From Microbacterium sp. Gd 4-13 (GTDB lineage: Bacteria > Actinomycetota > Actinomycetes > Actinomycetales > Microbacteriaceae), in NCBI RefSeq assembly GCF_003095395.1, contig NZ_QEIJ01000006.1, positions 107,539 through 171,538 on the forward strand: a stretch of DNA of 64,000 nucleotides, read 5' to 3'. Shown here in pieces: positions 1-8,455 of this stretch (the first letter of the stretch is position 1; the number at the start of each line of letters is the position of its first letter). A model generated the notes under the pieces. The model did no database searches. It was given only the letters and a program-made list of their open reading frames with translations, and was not told the origin of the DNA. Made by a program: the position numbers and the translations under genes.

Positions 1-314
1 TCCCAGTCGATCTGCACGGTGACCCGCGAGGTGGTGTCGCTGAGCTTGTGGAAGGTCACGACGCCGGCGTGGTTCTCCTCGCCCGCGATGCTGTTCCACG
101 CGACGCGCTCGTCGGGGTGCTGCTCGGTGATCTCGGCGTCGAACTCGCGCTCCTGGCCGCCGACCTTCACCTTCCAGTGCTGCGTCTTGTCGTCGGTCTG
201 CACGATCGACTCGACGAAGCTGAGGAACTCGGGGAACTCCTCGAACTGCGTCCACTGGTTGTAGGCGACACGAACGGGGACGTCCACGTCGATGGTCTCG
301 ATGATCCGGGCCAT
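1..314 (-). CDS. SRPBCC-family protein (C-terminus off the window)
   Basis: The reading frame starts at the ATG complementary to 312-314 and is still open at position 1, so only the first 104 residues are visible. The start MARIIETIDVDVPVRVAYNQ, followed by WTQFEEFPEF and later HPDERVAWNS and HAGVVTFHKL, is the typical N-terminal half of the polyketide cyclase/START-like SRPBCC fold, which binds small hydrophobic ligands in a deep cavity. Family membership is clear from this pattern; no ligand or pathway can be inferred. No membrane segment or signal peptide is visible, so it should be cytoplasmic. It is transcribed away from the DoxX-like gene at 402, so the two share the short divergent spacer 315-401. 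Confidence 0.85.
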   Translation of the reverse strand, partial: MARIIETIDVDVPVRVAYNQWTQFEEFPEFLSFVESIVQTDDKTQHWKVKVGGQEREFDAEITEQHPDERVAWNSIAGEENHAGVVTFHKLSDTTSRVTVQIDW

Positions 315-388
315 GTTCTGCCTTCCTGTTGCGGGGTGTGCTCCCATCGTGGCGCGGGCCCGCCGTCGCGCGCCCCGGCCTTGACAAC

Positions 389-394
389 TACCCT
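389..394 (+). promoter_or_regulatory. Leaderless-type -10 box TACCCT
   Basis: TACCCT fits the actinobacterial TAnnnT -10 consensus and ends 7 nt before the ATG at 402, the spacing expected when transcription starts on the start codon. No Shine-Dalgarno sequence precedes the gene, which agrees with a leaderless mRNA. Inferred from spacing only. Confidence 0.45.
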
Positions 395-401
395 CGAATG
401 C

Positions 402-788
402 ATGAGAACAGTCGCCCGCTGGGCGCTCGCCGCCGCCATGGTCTTCGCCGGACTGAGTCACCTCCTGTGGGCGAGGAAGGATTTCCAGGCGCAGGTGCCC
501 GACGCCCTCGTCGACGGCATGCCGCTGGACAAGGACACGGTCGTCGTGGCCTCGGGAGTGGTCGAGGTCGCCTTCGGTGTGGCCTTGGTCGCCCTCCCCG
601 GTGAACGCCGGCGGATCGGTGCGCTTCTCGCGGCGTTCTTCGTCGCGGTGTTCCCGGGGAATCTCGACCAGTGGCGCAAGGGGCGCTCGGCCTTCGGCCT
701 CGACACCGACCGTCGGCGGTACGTGCGGCTGTTCTTCCAGCCGGTGCTGGTGGCGTGGGCGTGGTGGTCGACGCGTCGCGCCGCATAG
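402..788 (+). CDS. DoxX-like small membrane protein
   Basis: A 128-residue protein with four predicted membrane segments: one at about 4-20, one around 45-62 (VVVASGVVEVAFGVALVALP), one at 70-85, and one near the C-terminus (LFFQPVLVAWAWW). The size, the start MRTVARWALAAAMVFAGLSH, the conserved arginine/tryptophan-rich loops and the pattern of four helices are those of the DoxX/DUF4267-type membrane family. The function of such proteins is poorly known; some are linked to redox or thiol stress. The ATG at 402 was chosen because the hydrophobic first helix begins there and a TAnnnT box lies 7 nt upstream. It stands alone between a divergent gene and the lipoprotein gene at 847. Confidence 0.75.
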   Translation: MRTVARWALAAAMVFAGLSHLLWARKDFQAQVPDALVDGMPLDKDTVVVASGVVEVAFGVALVALPGERRRIGALLAAFFVAVFPGNLDQWRKGRSAFGLDTDRRRYVRLFFQPVLVAWAWWSTRRAA

Positions 789-846
789 CACCCCGCGCAC
801 GCGCAACCCGGGCCCCGCGAGACGATCGGGTTGCCACGATGGAGGG

Positions 847-2022
847 GTGACGAGAATCCTTCCCCCCGCAGCCCTGGCCGTCGTCGCGCTCCTCGGCCTC
901 GTCGGATGCGCGGCGGCGTCCCCGTCGCCGACCGCGGAGTCGTCGAGCAGGGCCCCCTCGACGGCTGCACCGGCGTCCCCGACCGTCACCCCCACACCCG
1001 TCGACCCGATCGCCGACCTGTCGCTCGAACAGCGGGTGGGGCAGCTCTTCATGGTGGGCACCTCGGTCGGTGGGCCCGATCCGATCACCCTCGAGGCGGT
1101 GTCGCAGCAGCATGTCGGCGGGATCTTCCTGCACGGCCGCTCCTCGGCCGGCGTCGAAGCGGCGGCCGCGTTCGTGAAGACCTTCGAAGACGCCCATCTC
1201 GAGAGCGTCCCGCCGCTGTGGATCGCGACCGACCAGGAGGGCGGCGACGTGCAGGTGCTCTCGGGTCCTGGCTTCGACAGCATGCCCACCGCCCTCACCC
1301 AGGCGCGCTCCGACACCGCGACGCTCGAGACGGACGCCACCCGCTGGGGCGCCCAGCTCGCGCAGGCCGGGGTGAACATGAACCTCGCCCCGGTGGCCGA
1401 CATCGTCACGAGTGCCGAAGCGGGGCCCCAGAACCCGCCGATCGGTGCCTTGAACCGCGAGTACGGGTTCGACCGGGCGACCGTCGCCGACAAGGCCGGA
1501 GCCTTCGCCGCCGGGATGCGCACCTCGGGCGTCATGCCGACGCTGAAGCACTTCCCCGGTCTCGGGCGGGCGACGCAGAACACCGACACCCGGTCGGGCG
1601 TCGTCGACGACGTCGTCGGCGCCGATTCGGCCGACGTGGCCGTCTACGGCGATCTCCTCGCCGAGGGGCCGGCGGTCGTGATGATGTCGACCGCGGTCTA
1701 CGCGCGGATCGACCCCGCCGCGCCCGCCGCCTTCTCGCCCACCGTCGTCACGGGGTTGCTGCGGGAACAGCTCGGTTTCGAGGGCGTGGTCACGACCGAC
1801 GACCTCTCGGCCGCCGCCCAGATCCGCGATTGGGCACCCGGTGACCGCGCCCTGCTCTCGATCGAGGCCGGGGTGGACCTGGTGCTCGTCTCGGCCGACC
1901 CGACGGTGTTCCCCGAGATGTACGCGGCGGTGCTGTCGCGCGCACAGACCGACGATGCGTTCGCGGCGAAGGTCGACGCCGCCGCCCGCCGCGTGGTCGA
2001 GGCGAAGGCCTCGCTCGGCTGA
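847..2022 (+). CDS. GH3 beta-N-acetylglucosaminidase-like lipoprotein (LpqI/NagZ type)
   Basis: A 391-residue secreted lipoprotein starting with GTG. A signal peptide ends in the lipobox LVGC (Cys21), followed by a Ser/Thr/Pro linker to about residue 52 and one glycoside hydrolase family 3 domain. Seen: the DQEGG motif (129-133), KHFPGLG (234-240) and the TTDDL motif whose first Asp (318) corresponds to the family nucleophile. Classical NagZ has KHFPGHG followed by DSH; here the His is Leu and the loop reads QNTDT, the form I recall for mycobacterial LpqI. By family it would release GlcNAc-containing peptidoglycan fragments outside the membrane. The GTG is directly preceded by GGAGGG, so it may also be translated from a leaderless mRNA. 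It converges on terC. Confidence 0.85.
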   Translation: MTRILPPAALAVVALLGLVGCAAASPSPTAESSSRAPSTAAPASPTVTPTPVDPIADLSLEQRVGQLFMVGTSVGGPDPITLEAVSQQHVGGIFLHGRSSAGVEAAAAFVKTFEDAHLESVPPLWIATDQEGGDVQVLSGPGFDSMPTALTQARSDTATLETDATRWGAQLAQAGVNMNLAPVADIVTSAEAGPQNPPIGALNREYGFDRATVADKAGAFAAGMRTSGVMPTLKHFPGLGRATQNTDTRSGVVDDVVGADSADVAVYGDLLAEGPAVVMMSTAVYARIDPAAPAAFSPTVVTGLLREQLGFEGVVTTDDLSAAAQIRDWAPGDRALLSIEAGVDLVLVSADPTVFPEMYAAVLSRAQTDDAFAAKVDAAARRVVEAKASLG

Positions 2023-2062
2023 TCGCGCCGGCGCAGCATCCGTCACCGCCGGAGGACAACCG

Positions 2063-2104
2063 ACGAGCGGAGGACCAGTTTCTGGGGAACCGTCCTCCGC
2101 TCGT
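2063..2104. terminator. Bidirectional hairpin between lpqI-like gene and terC
   Basis: A perfect 13-bp inverted repeat, arms 2063-2075 and 2092-2104 (ACGAGCGGAGGAC and its complement), with a 16-nt loop, lies between two convergent genes. No T-run follows, as is common in high-GC actinobacteria. Confidence 0.6.
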
Positions 2105-2178
2105 GAGGTCTCCGCCGCCCGTGGCCGGACGCGCGCCTCTCGCGGCGGGACGAGCCGGGCGAGAGGCGGATGCGGGGG

Positions 2179-3210
2179 CTAGTGCTGCGACTCCTCGTCG
2201 GCGTGGATGACGGGCTCGCCCTCGATGCGGGTGCGGTCCTTCTTCCGGGCGTCGTTGCGGGTCTTCGCGAGGCTCGCGACCGTGGCGACGGCGATGGTCG
2301 CGCCGATGAACAGGAGCGAGAACCAGATCGGGATCTCGGGCACCCACAGGAGCGGCTCGCCCCCGTTGATGAACGGCAGCTCGTTGACGTGCAGGGCGTG
2401 GAAGACGAGCTTCACACCGATGAAGGCGAGGATGACCGCCAGCCCCTGGGCGAGGTACACGAGACGCTCGAGCAGGCCGCCGATAAGGAAGTAGAGCTGA
2501 CGCAAGCCCATGAGCGCGAAGGCGTTGGCCGTGAACACGATGTAGGCCTCATTCGTCAGGCCGTAGATCGCGGGGATCGAGTCGACCGCGAAGACGAGGT
2601 CGATGAAACCGATCGCGACGATGGTGAGCAGCATCGGGGTGACGAAGCGCTTGCCGTCCAGCTTCACGGTGAGCTTGTCTCCGTGGTACTCCTCGGTGAC
2701 GGCGAGGTGGCGACGAACGAACCTCATGAACTTGCCGTTGGCGGGGTCGCTCTCACCGTGGGAGAAGGCCTGGCGGTACGCGAGGAACAGCAGCAGGGCG
2801 CCGAAGAGGTAGAAGATCCACGAGAAGTTGTCGATCAGCGCCGCGCCGACGGCGATGAACGCGCCACGCATGATGAGCGCGATGACGATGCCGACCATCA
2901 GCACCTTCTGCTGGTACTTCTTGGGCACCGCGAAGCCCGTCATGATCAGAAGGAACACGAAGAGGTTGTCGATCGACAGCGCCTTCTCGGTGAGGTATCC
3001 GGCGTAGTACTCGCCGCCGAAGTTCCAGCCCCACACCGCGCCGATGACGACACCGAACAGCAGCGCCAGCCCGATATAGAACGCCGACCAGCGGGCGGAC
3101 TCGCCCACGGTCGGTTCATGCGGTGTGCGCACGTGCGCGAAGAATTCGTAGACGAAGAACGCGATGGTGACCGCGATCGTGATAAGCCAAATGAGAGGCG
3201 TGATCTCCAC
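2179..3210 (-). CDS. terC: TerC-family integral membrane protein
   Basis: A 343-residue membrane protein of the TerC family with about eight to nine helices. Diagnostic stretches are EKALSIDNLFVFLLI in the third helix region, FVFAVDSIPA-like IDLVFAVDSIPAIYG around residue 205, and the DxD-type acidic residues within helices. TerC-type proteins export manganese or support metallation of secreted proteins in bacteria studied so far; the tellurite link is historical. The start is GTG at 3210 with GGAG upstream (TGGAGCTCTCCC-GTG). The last about 30 residues are a charged cytoplasmic tail. A manganese-sensing riboswitch-like leader lies 39 nt upstream, which strongly supports a manganese role here and indicates regulation by RNA. 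Confidence 0.93.
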   Translation of the reverse strand: MEITPLIWLITIAVTIAFFVYEFFAHVRTPHEPTVGESARWSAFYIGLALLFGVVIGAVWGWNFGGEYYAGYLTEKALSIDNLFVFLLIMTGFAVPKKYQQKVLMVGIVIALIMRGAFIAVGAALIDNFSWIFYLFGALLLFLAYRQAFSHGESDPANGKFMRFVRRHLAVTEEYHGDKLTVKLDGKRFVTPMLLTIVAIGFIDLVFAVDSIPAIYGLTNEAYIVFTANAFALMGLRQLYFLIGGLLERLVYLAQGLAVILAFIGVKLVFHALHVNELPFINGGEPLLWVPEIPIWFSLLFIGATIAVATVASLAKTRNDARKKDRTRIEGEPVIHADEESQH

Positions 3211-3248
3211 GGGAGAGCTCCAGGGGTGAGAGGACGTTACAACGACGT

Positions 3249-3348
3249 CAAGGTCTCCTCCATCACGACCGGGGTCGGGACCGACGTGCCGGGACTCGAT
3301 GTCGAGTCCGTAATGACGGCAGCGCCGCGAGTGGGAGTACTCCCCTTG
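3249..3348 (-). promoter_or_regulatory. yybP-ykoY-type manganese riboswitch upstream of terC
   Basis: Read on the minus strand, the 100-nt element begins CAAGGGGAGTAC, has CGTCATTACGG in the middle, and ends GGAGACCTTG. The outer CAAGG pairs with CCTTG, and the GGGGAGTA / GAGACCTT pair matches the conserved ends of the yybP-ykoY aptamer (GGGGAGUA...AGACCUU). Position directly before terC is the classical arrangement. Established knowledge: this class binds Mn2+ and raises expression of exporters. The expression platform is short (about 38 nt to the start codon), so control of translation start is likely; that part is inference. Confidence 0.85.
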
Positions 3349-3432
3349 CTCCTCCAGGATAAGGCATCCACGGAGGGCTTCGGGATGCGGCGTTCATGTG
3401 GTAGCGCTACGATCCGAGGCGGGGAGGATCGT

Positions 3433-4002
3433 ATGGGGACGATCGCATCGCACGGACGCTCGGAGAGGGCGGCACGAGCGGGTGTCGGCGTAGCCGCCTT
3501 GGGCCGCCGCATCCATGAACACCGGACGGCGCAGGGGCTGTCGCTGCAGGAGTTCGCCACGCTCGCCGGCGTCGCCGCCCCCGCACTGTCGGCGCTCGAG
3601 CGCGGCGAGGGTGCGACGACGCTGTTCACGCTGTTCGCGGCCGCGGATGCGCTCGGGGTGCCGGTGCGCTCGTTCGTCTCGGTCGGCGAGACCTCGGCGG
3701 ATGCTGCGCCCCCGTCCCCGTCGCGCGGCTACGCGCCCGCGGGGGCGCCGACGGTCGCTGCGGCATCGCCGCGTGATCCGGCCGCGCCCGCCGAGCGGCC
3801 TCCGCGGACGTTCGCGGATCTGCGCACGGGAGCGCTGGCCGGCCGCTCGTTCGACACCCTGCCGCAGTTCGCCGTCGCGGCCGTGATCGAGGCGCGGTAC
3901 TCGGTCGCGGCGATCGCCCGCGTCTTCCGCGTGCCGGCCTGGAAGCTCCAGGGCTGGGTCGATGAGAGAATCGGCTCCGACTCCGCCGCACACCGTCGGT
4001 AG
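3433..4002 (+). CDS. XRE-family helix-turn-helix regulator
   Basis: A 189-residue protein. Residues about 19-75 form an XRE/Cro-type helix-turn-helix (GRRIHEHRTAQGLSLQEFAT followed by AGVAAPALSALERGE). A Pro/Ala-rich linker (about 85-125) joins it to a C-terminal segment (about 128-180) that itself resembles a helix-turn-helix (YSVAAIARVFRVPAWKLQGW). The two-ended DNA-binding look is unusual, although the second motif is only a visual match. The ATG at 3433 follows GGGGAGG at 3421, a good ribosome site, and a TACGAT -10-like box lies at 3408-3413. It is divergent from the riboswitch-terC unit; no target can be named. Confidence 0.8.
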   Translation: MGTIASHGRSERAARAGVGVAALGRRIHEHRTAQGLSLQEFATLAGVAAPALSALERGEGATTLFTLFAAADALGVPVRSFVSVGETSADAAPPSPSRGYAPAGAPTVAAASPRDPAAPAERPPRTFADLRTGALAGRSFDTLPQFAVAAVIEARYSVAAIARVFRVPAWKLQGWVDERIGSDSAAHRR

Positions 4003-4041
4003 CGCGGGCGCAACCCCGGCTTTCGCGGACCCCGCGCGACG

Positions 4042-4047
4042 TACGCT
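4042..4047 (+). promoter_or_regulatory. Leaderless-type -10 box TACGCT
   Basis: TACGCT lies 6 nt before the ATG at 4054, and there is no Shine-Dalgarno sequence, so the small gene downstream is probably transcribed from its own start codon. Confidence 0.45.
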
Positions 4048-4053
4048 CGCGGC

Positions 4054-4305
4054 ATGAAGACCTCAGAGATCTCCTGGAACGAACCGGCGCGGGCGAAGAT
4101 CGTCGACGACGCGAACCGAGTGCTGCGCGAAGCGGTCGTCGACGTCGCGAAGACCCACCCCGGGGCGACGGCCGACGAAGCGTTCGCCGAGCTGAACGCC
4201 CGTCTGAAGGACCGGTTCATCGATTACGAACCCGGACCCGACCTGCGCACCTACGCCGAGGCGATCGCCGCCGGAGAGATCGAGCACGAAAGCGACACCG
4301 AGTAG
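4054..4305 (+). CDS. Small conserved-type hypothetical protein (83 aa)
   Basis: I do not recognise a named family. The product is acidic and apparently all-helical, with alternating heptad-like hydrophobic positions (IVDDANRVLREAVVDVAKTH and ADEAFAELNARLKDRFIDY), no cysteines, and no signal or membrane segment. It should be a soluble cytoplasmic protein, possibly a dimer or an adaptor. The codon pattern has the strong G/C third-position bias expected of a real gene here, and a -10 box sits 6 nt before the ATG. Neighbours (XRE regulator upstream, secreted protein downstream) do not suggest a role. Confidence 0.7.
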   Translation: MKTSEISWNEPARAKIVDDANRVLREAVVDVAKTHPGATADEAFAELNARLKDRFIDYEPGPDLRTYAEAIAAGEIEHESDTE

Positions 4306-4389
4306 TCACCTCCGCGCCATCCGCACCTGTTACGGTGCGGCGACCGCGGCCGACCACGGCGGCGGATCGACCTCAGCAGGAGCGGGCAC

Positions 4390-5355
4390 GTGAACCACTC
4401 GAACGGCTCGCACCGGCCCGGGTCGCTGCGCCGGGCTGCCGCCCTCCTCGCCTCCGCGGTCGTCGCGGGATCGTTCTTCGCGCCGGCCGCGGCCATCGCC
4501 GCAGAGCCGGGGACGGGCCGCATCCTCGGGCGCCTCGCCTCGAACAGGGGCGAGCCGGTTGCCGGCGACATCGTCGCGATCGACGAGACCACCGGTCGGG
4601 CGTACAGCGCGACGGCGCGATCGGACGGCGGTTACGCGATCAGCGACGTCCCTGCCGGTCGCTACGCGGTGCTGTTCCGCCCCTCCGACATCGCTCTCCC
4701 CGATGCCCCCTTCGGATACGCGGAGGCCTGGTTTCCCAACGTCCGCCGGGGCGACGATGCGGCCCGCGTGATCGTGGATGCCGGTGTGGAGACCGTGGAC
4801 GTCGACGCGGTCCTGACCGCGGCCGGACGCGTGACGGGCGTGATCTCGGGTGCCGTGGGCGAGTACGCCGTCGCGCTGTTGGACGAGCCCACCCCGGTCG
4901 ATCCCTTCGACGGCGACACGCTCGTGGTCGAGATCGACCGCGCGGGCCGCTTCGCCCTCCGGGCTCCGGCCGGCGGGTATGAGCTGCTCGTCTACCGCCG
5001 CTTCGGTCACGACTGGCTGCCCTACGCGCTCTCGGAGGAGCGCGTGGAGCTCCCGAGCCGCGGCGACGTCGAGGTCACTCCGGTGGTGGTGCCGATGGCC
5101 GGCGCGGTCGAGCTTCACCTGTGCGCGGACGACGGGGCGTTCGCGGCGGAAGCCGATGTCACGCTGGCGCGGCAGGGATGCCTCCGCGTCGAGCGGGACG
5201 GTCTCACCGATCAGGCCGGGCGCGTGCTTTTCGAAGGACTCGCCCCGGGGCGCTACGTCGTGGCGGTCGACGGGGTCGCGCGGACGCCGTCCCTCGTCGT
5301 GACGGTCGAACCCGACCGCGTCGCGCGCGTCGCCGACCGTCCGATCCCCGCATAG
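4390..5355 (+). CDS. Secreted protein with carboxypeptidase-regulatory-like (CnaB-type) repeats
   Basis: A 321-residue exported protein from a GTG start at 4390. Residues 1-38 form a signal peptide (RRAAALLASAVVAGSFFAPA, cleavage near AIAAEPG). The mature part shows at least three beta-sandwich units of the carboxypeptidase regulatory-like/CnaB type, recognised by GRILGRLASN-x-GEPVAG, RSDGGYAISDVPAGRYAVLF, RAGRFALRAPAGGYELLVYR and AGRVLFEGLAPGRYVVAVDG. Such modules act as structural stalks or carbohydrate/protein-binding parts; no catalytic domain or sorting signal is present, so it is probably released or loosely bound to the wall. It precedes the M14 peptidase gene by 168 bp and could work with it outside the cell, which is only inferred. 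Confidence 0.75.
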   Translation: MNHSNGSHRPGSLRRAAALLASAVVAGSFFAPAAAIAAEPGTGRILGRLASNRGEPVAGDIVAIDETTGRAYSATARSDGGYAISDVPAGRYAVLFRPSDIALPDAPFGYAEAWFPNVRRGDDAARVIVDAGVETVDVDAVLTAAGRVTGVISGAVGEYAVALLDEPTPVDPFDGDTLVVEIDRAGRFALRAPAGGYELLVYRRFGHDWLPYALSEERVELPSRGDVEVTPVVVPMAGAVELHLCADDGAFAAEADVTLARQGCLRVERDGLTDQAGRVLFEGLAPGRYVVAVDGVARTPSLVVTVEPDRVARVADRPIPA

Positions 5356-5523
5356 CCCGCGCATAGTCTTCCCGACACCCGACCGACACGGGAGCGAAAC
5401 ACGCGCTTCCTAGGGTGGGGGCACCGCCTGTCTCTTCGATCCGCGTCCCACCGGACGGCGTGGTCTCGCGCGCTCAGCTCCGAGCGTGCGTCGAGTTCCC
5501 CCCTTTCGAATGGAGTCCGCTTC

Positions 5524-8382
5524 GTGCGAACCCGTGCTCTCGTGTCCATAGGTGGCGTCGTCGCCATCGTCTCGTCCATGCTGGCGTTCGCGCCGGCCAC
5601 GGCGGCGGTCGCCCCGCCCGCGCTCTCGATCGTGCGCCCGACGTCGTCGATCGACATGCCGACGCAGTATCCGTACCAGCCCCGTCTCACCGTCGTCCCC
5701 GACCTGCCCACCGATGCGTCGATCGCGCGCGGTGTGATGCCGTACGACGAGATCGCGCCGTTCCTGAACCGCCTCATGGACCGCAGCAACCGCGTGTCGT
5801 CGCAGGTCGTGGGCACCTCTTACCAGGGCCGCGAGATCTACATGGTGACGGTGACGTCGCGTGAGACCCCCGCCGAGACGGCTCAGCAGGACGCCTGGCG
5901 GACCAAAGTGAAGTACGACCCCGCGGCGGCGGCTTCCGATGCGGCGCTCGCCGAGGGCTACAAGGTGCCGCTGTGGTTCAACGCGAATATCCACGGCAAC
6001 GAGTGGGAGGGCACCGACGCCACCCTGAACTACATCGAGGATCTCGCCACCAGCGCCGACCCGGTCGTCCAGGATCTGCTCGACAACCATCGCATCTACT
6101 TCACGGTCACCAACAACCCCGACGGGCGCGCGCTCGGACAGCGCGGCACCGTGAACGGGTACGACCCCAACCGCGACTTCATCACCGGCGCGACGAAGGA
6201 AGCATCCATCGTCCGCGACCTCGCCAGCATCATCCAGCCGACGTACTTCATCGATCTGCACGGCTACACCAGCGTGCTGCAGGTCGAGCCGTGCGGTCCG
6301 CCCCACGGCGAGAACTACGAGTACGATTTGTTCGTGCCGCACGCCTACGCGACCGCGCTCGACATCGAGAAGGCCGTGACCGAGGCGAACATCCCGGGCA
6401 ACACCTACTACAACCCCGAGACCGGGGGAGTGACGTCGACCAACACCGGCTTCATCAACATCCCCTACCGCGACCAGCGTTCGGGATGGGACGACTGGCC
6501 GCCGATCTTCGCCCCGCAGTACGTCGCGTATCAGGGTGCCGTGACCAACACGGTCGAGTTGCCGCTCGGTCGCAGCGGCGACCAGCCGGCGCGCGCGAAG
6601 GTGAACATCGAGGTCGCCGAGGTGGTCATCGATACCGTCGCCGACTACGTGCAGGACAACAGCGCCTCGCTGCTGGAGAACCAGATCGAGATCTTCGGGC
6701 GCGGGCTCACCGGCGCCGAGAGCGTCGAGATCCCCGCGGACGTCTCGCCGGACGACCTCCCCGAGGGCGTGCCCACGGAGTGGACCGACATCTGGGACGA
6801 GAACGACATCTACACGACCGACTTCCCGCGCGCTTACGTCATCCCGCAGGGCGCGGGCCAGCGCTCCGACTCCGACGCGCAGACGCTCGTGCAGCAACTG
6901 CTCGTCAACGGCATCGAGGTCTCGCGCACCACGGCACCGTTCACCGCCGAGGGCGTCACCTATCCCGCCGGGTCCTATTACGTCGACATGCACCAGCCCG
7001 TCCGCGGCCTCGCGAACGTGCTGCTCGCCGACGGCACCGACATCACCGACCGGGTGCCCGACATGTACGACATCTCCGCGTGGAGCCTGTCGTTGCTGTG
7101 GGGAGCCGACGTCGAGGCCCTCGGTTACACGACCGATCCCGCCCCGACGACGGCGCTCGAGCGCATCGTCGAGGCGCCTCTGACGGGTTCGCTGGCTTCC
7201 GGGGGCGCGTACCTCTCGTTCGAGCCGCGGGGCGTCGCCGACTACCAGGCGATCAACGAGCTGCTCGGCGAGGGGATCGCGCTCTCGCAGCTGGAGGACG
7301 GCACCGTCGTCTTCCGACGCGATGCGACGGCGGATGCTGCGGCCCAGGCCATCGCCGACATCTACGGGGTCGACGTCGAGGCCTCCGACGGATCGGGTCT
7401 GCGCGAGGAGGGTGTCGTCGGACTGCGTTCGGTGCGCGTCGGATACGCGAGCAACGCCGATGACCGCGACGCGCTCACCAAGCTCGGGTTCACCGACCTC
7501 GTCGAGGTGAACGAGACGTCGATCCTCTCGGGCGCAGCCACCTTGGACGGGATCGACGTGCTCTTCGTGGGCGCGTCGCTGTCGTTCCCCGTGTCGGACC
7601 GAGGGTGGAACCCGGAACAGAGCGCCGCCGGTAAGGCGCGCGTGGCGCAACTGCTGGCCGCAGCCGAACCGGCGGTCGTCGGCCGGGGCGCGAGCGCGGC
7701 ATCGTTCGTCGCGACCTACGGGCTCGCACCGATCACCGGGGTGAACGGCACGGGCCGCTCGAACGGCATCGTCTCCATCGACACGCCGGCGGACGGGGTG
7801 CTCGGCGACTACGCGCAGGACACGGCATTCGTCTCGCCGGCGACGTGGTTCACCGCCCTCGGCCAGGGGGTGACGGTCGAGCGAACGTACACGGCCGAAC
7901 CGTTCATCTCGGGCCACTGGGCCGCGGGGGCGACCGCTGGCACATCGCAGGCCGATGCGGCCGGGCAGCCGGCCGCGGTATCGGCCGTCTCGCCCGTCAC
8001 CGGCGAGAGGGTCTTCCTGTTCGGCACGTCGCCGACGTACCGCAACCACCCGGTCGGTGCGTTCAGCGACATCGCACGGTCGATCTTCTGGGCGACCGAG
8101 ACGGCGAGTGCTGTGGAACCGCCGGTCGTCGAACCCGAGCCGACCGCGACGCCGACGCCGGAGCCCACGACGGCTCCGACCACGGAGCCCACGACGGCAC
8201 CGACGCCGGAACCGACGACCACCGGCGCGCCGGCGGTCGTGGTGCCGCCGAACGACTCGAGCCTCGCGGCCACGGGTGGGTCGAACCCGGGGTCGCTGTG
8301 GGCCGGGGCCGTCGCGCTCATGATGTTCGGCGCGGGTGTGTTCGTGCTCGCCCGCACGCGGGCACGGCGTTCCGCCGAGTGA
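5524..8382 (+). CDS. Cell-wall-anchored M14 zinc carboxypeptidase
   Basis: A 952-residue exported metallopeptidase, GTG start. A signal peptide (about 1-30) is followed by an M14 domain: zinc ligands His157 and Glu160 in NIHGNEWEG and His246 in FIDLHGYTS, substrate-binding NPNRDF-like YDPNRDF near 213-219, and the catalytic Glu345 in NTVELPLGR. Residues of about 390-870 form a long C-terminal region without a motif I can name. A Thr/Pro/Glu linker follows, then LAATG (914-918), a hydrophobic helix and an RTRARR tail: a sortase signal of the LAXTG kind used by class E sortases. The enzyme should therefore be wall-linked and trim peptides outside the cell. A hairpin terminator follows directly. 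Confidence 0.9.
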   Translation: MRTRALVSIGGVVAIVSSMLAFAPATAAVAPPALSIVRPTSSIDMPTQYPYQPRLTVVPDLPTDASIARGVMPYDEIAPFLNRLMDRSNRVSSQVVGTSYQGREIYMVTVTSRETPAETAQQDAWRTKVKYDPAAAASDAALAEGYKVPLWFNANIHGNEWEGTDATLNYIEDLATSADPVVQDLLDNHRIYFTVTNNPDGRALGQRGTVNGYDPNRDFITGATKEASIVRDLASIIQPTYFIDLHGYTSVLQVEPCGPPHGENYEYDLFVPHAYATALDIEKAVTEANIPGNTYYNPETGGVTSTNTGFINIPYRDQRSGWDDWPPIFAPQYVAYQGAVTNTVELPLGRSGDQPARAKVNIEVAEVVIDTVADYVQDNSASLLENQIEIFGRGLTGAESVEIPADVSPDDLPEGVPTEWTDIWDENDIYTTDFPRAYVIPQGAGQRSDSDAQTLVQQLLVNGIEVSRTTAPFTAEGVTYPAGSYYVDMHQPVRGLANVLLADGTDITDRVPDMYDISAWSLSLLWGADVEALGYTTDPAPTTALERIVEAPLTGSLASGGAYLSFEPRGVADYQAINELLGEGIALSQLEDGTVVFRRDATADAAAQAIADIYGVDVEASDGSGLREEGVVGLRSVRVGYASNADDRDALTKLGFTDLVEVNETSILSGAATLDGIDVLFVGASLSFPVSDRGWNPEQSAAGKARVAQLLAAAEPAVVGRGASAASFVATYGLAPITGVNGTGRSNGIVSIDTPADGVLGDYAQDTAFVSPATWFTALGQGVTVERTYTAEPFISGHWAAGATAGTSQADAAGQPAAVSAVSPVTGERVFLFGTSPTYRNHPVGAFSDIARSIFWATETASAVEPPVVEPEPTATPTPEPTTAPTTEPTTAPTPEPTTTGAPAVVVPPNDSSLAATGGSNPGSLWAGAVALMMFGAGVFVLARTRARRSAE

Positions 8383-8387
8383 TCCAC

Positions 8388-8429
8388 CGAGGGGGAGGGC
8401 GGGGTCGTCGCATCCCGTCCTCCCCCTCG
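8388..8429 (+). terminator. Terminator hairpin after the M14 gene
   Basis: Arms 8388-8398 (CGAGGGGGAGG) and 8419-8429 are perfectly complementary over 11 bp with a 20-nt loop, beginning 6 nt after the stop codon. It could also act as a partial attenuator for the next gene at 8456. Confidence 0.65.
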
Positions 8430-8455
8430 TCGTCCCCAAGACCGAGGAGCACCTG

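Noticed and set aside
381..386. TTGACA as a -35 box for the DoxX-like gene
   Set aside because: A -10 box at normal spacing would fall inside the coding region at about 404; the TACCCT box at 389 explains the start better.
847..2022. Missing His in the GH3 loop (KHFPGLG) as a sign of an inactive enzyme
   Set aside because: I recall the same variant in mycobacterial LpqI-type enzymes, and the nucleophile Asp is kept, so it is a lineage form and not damage.
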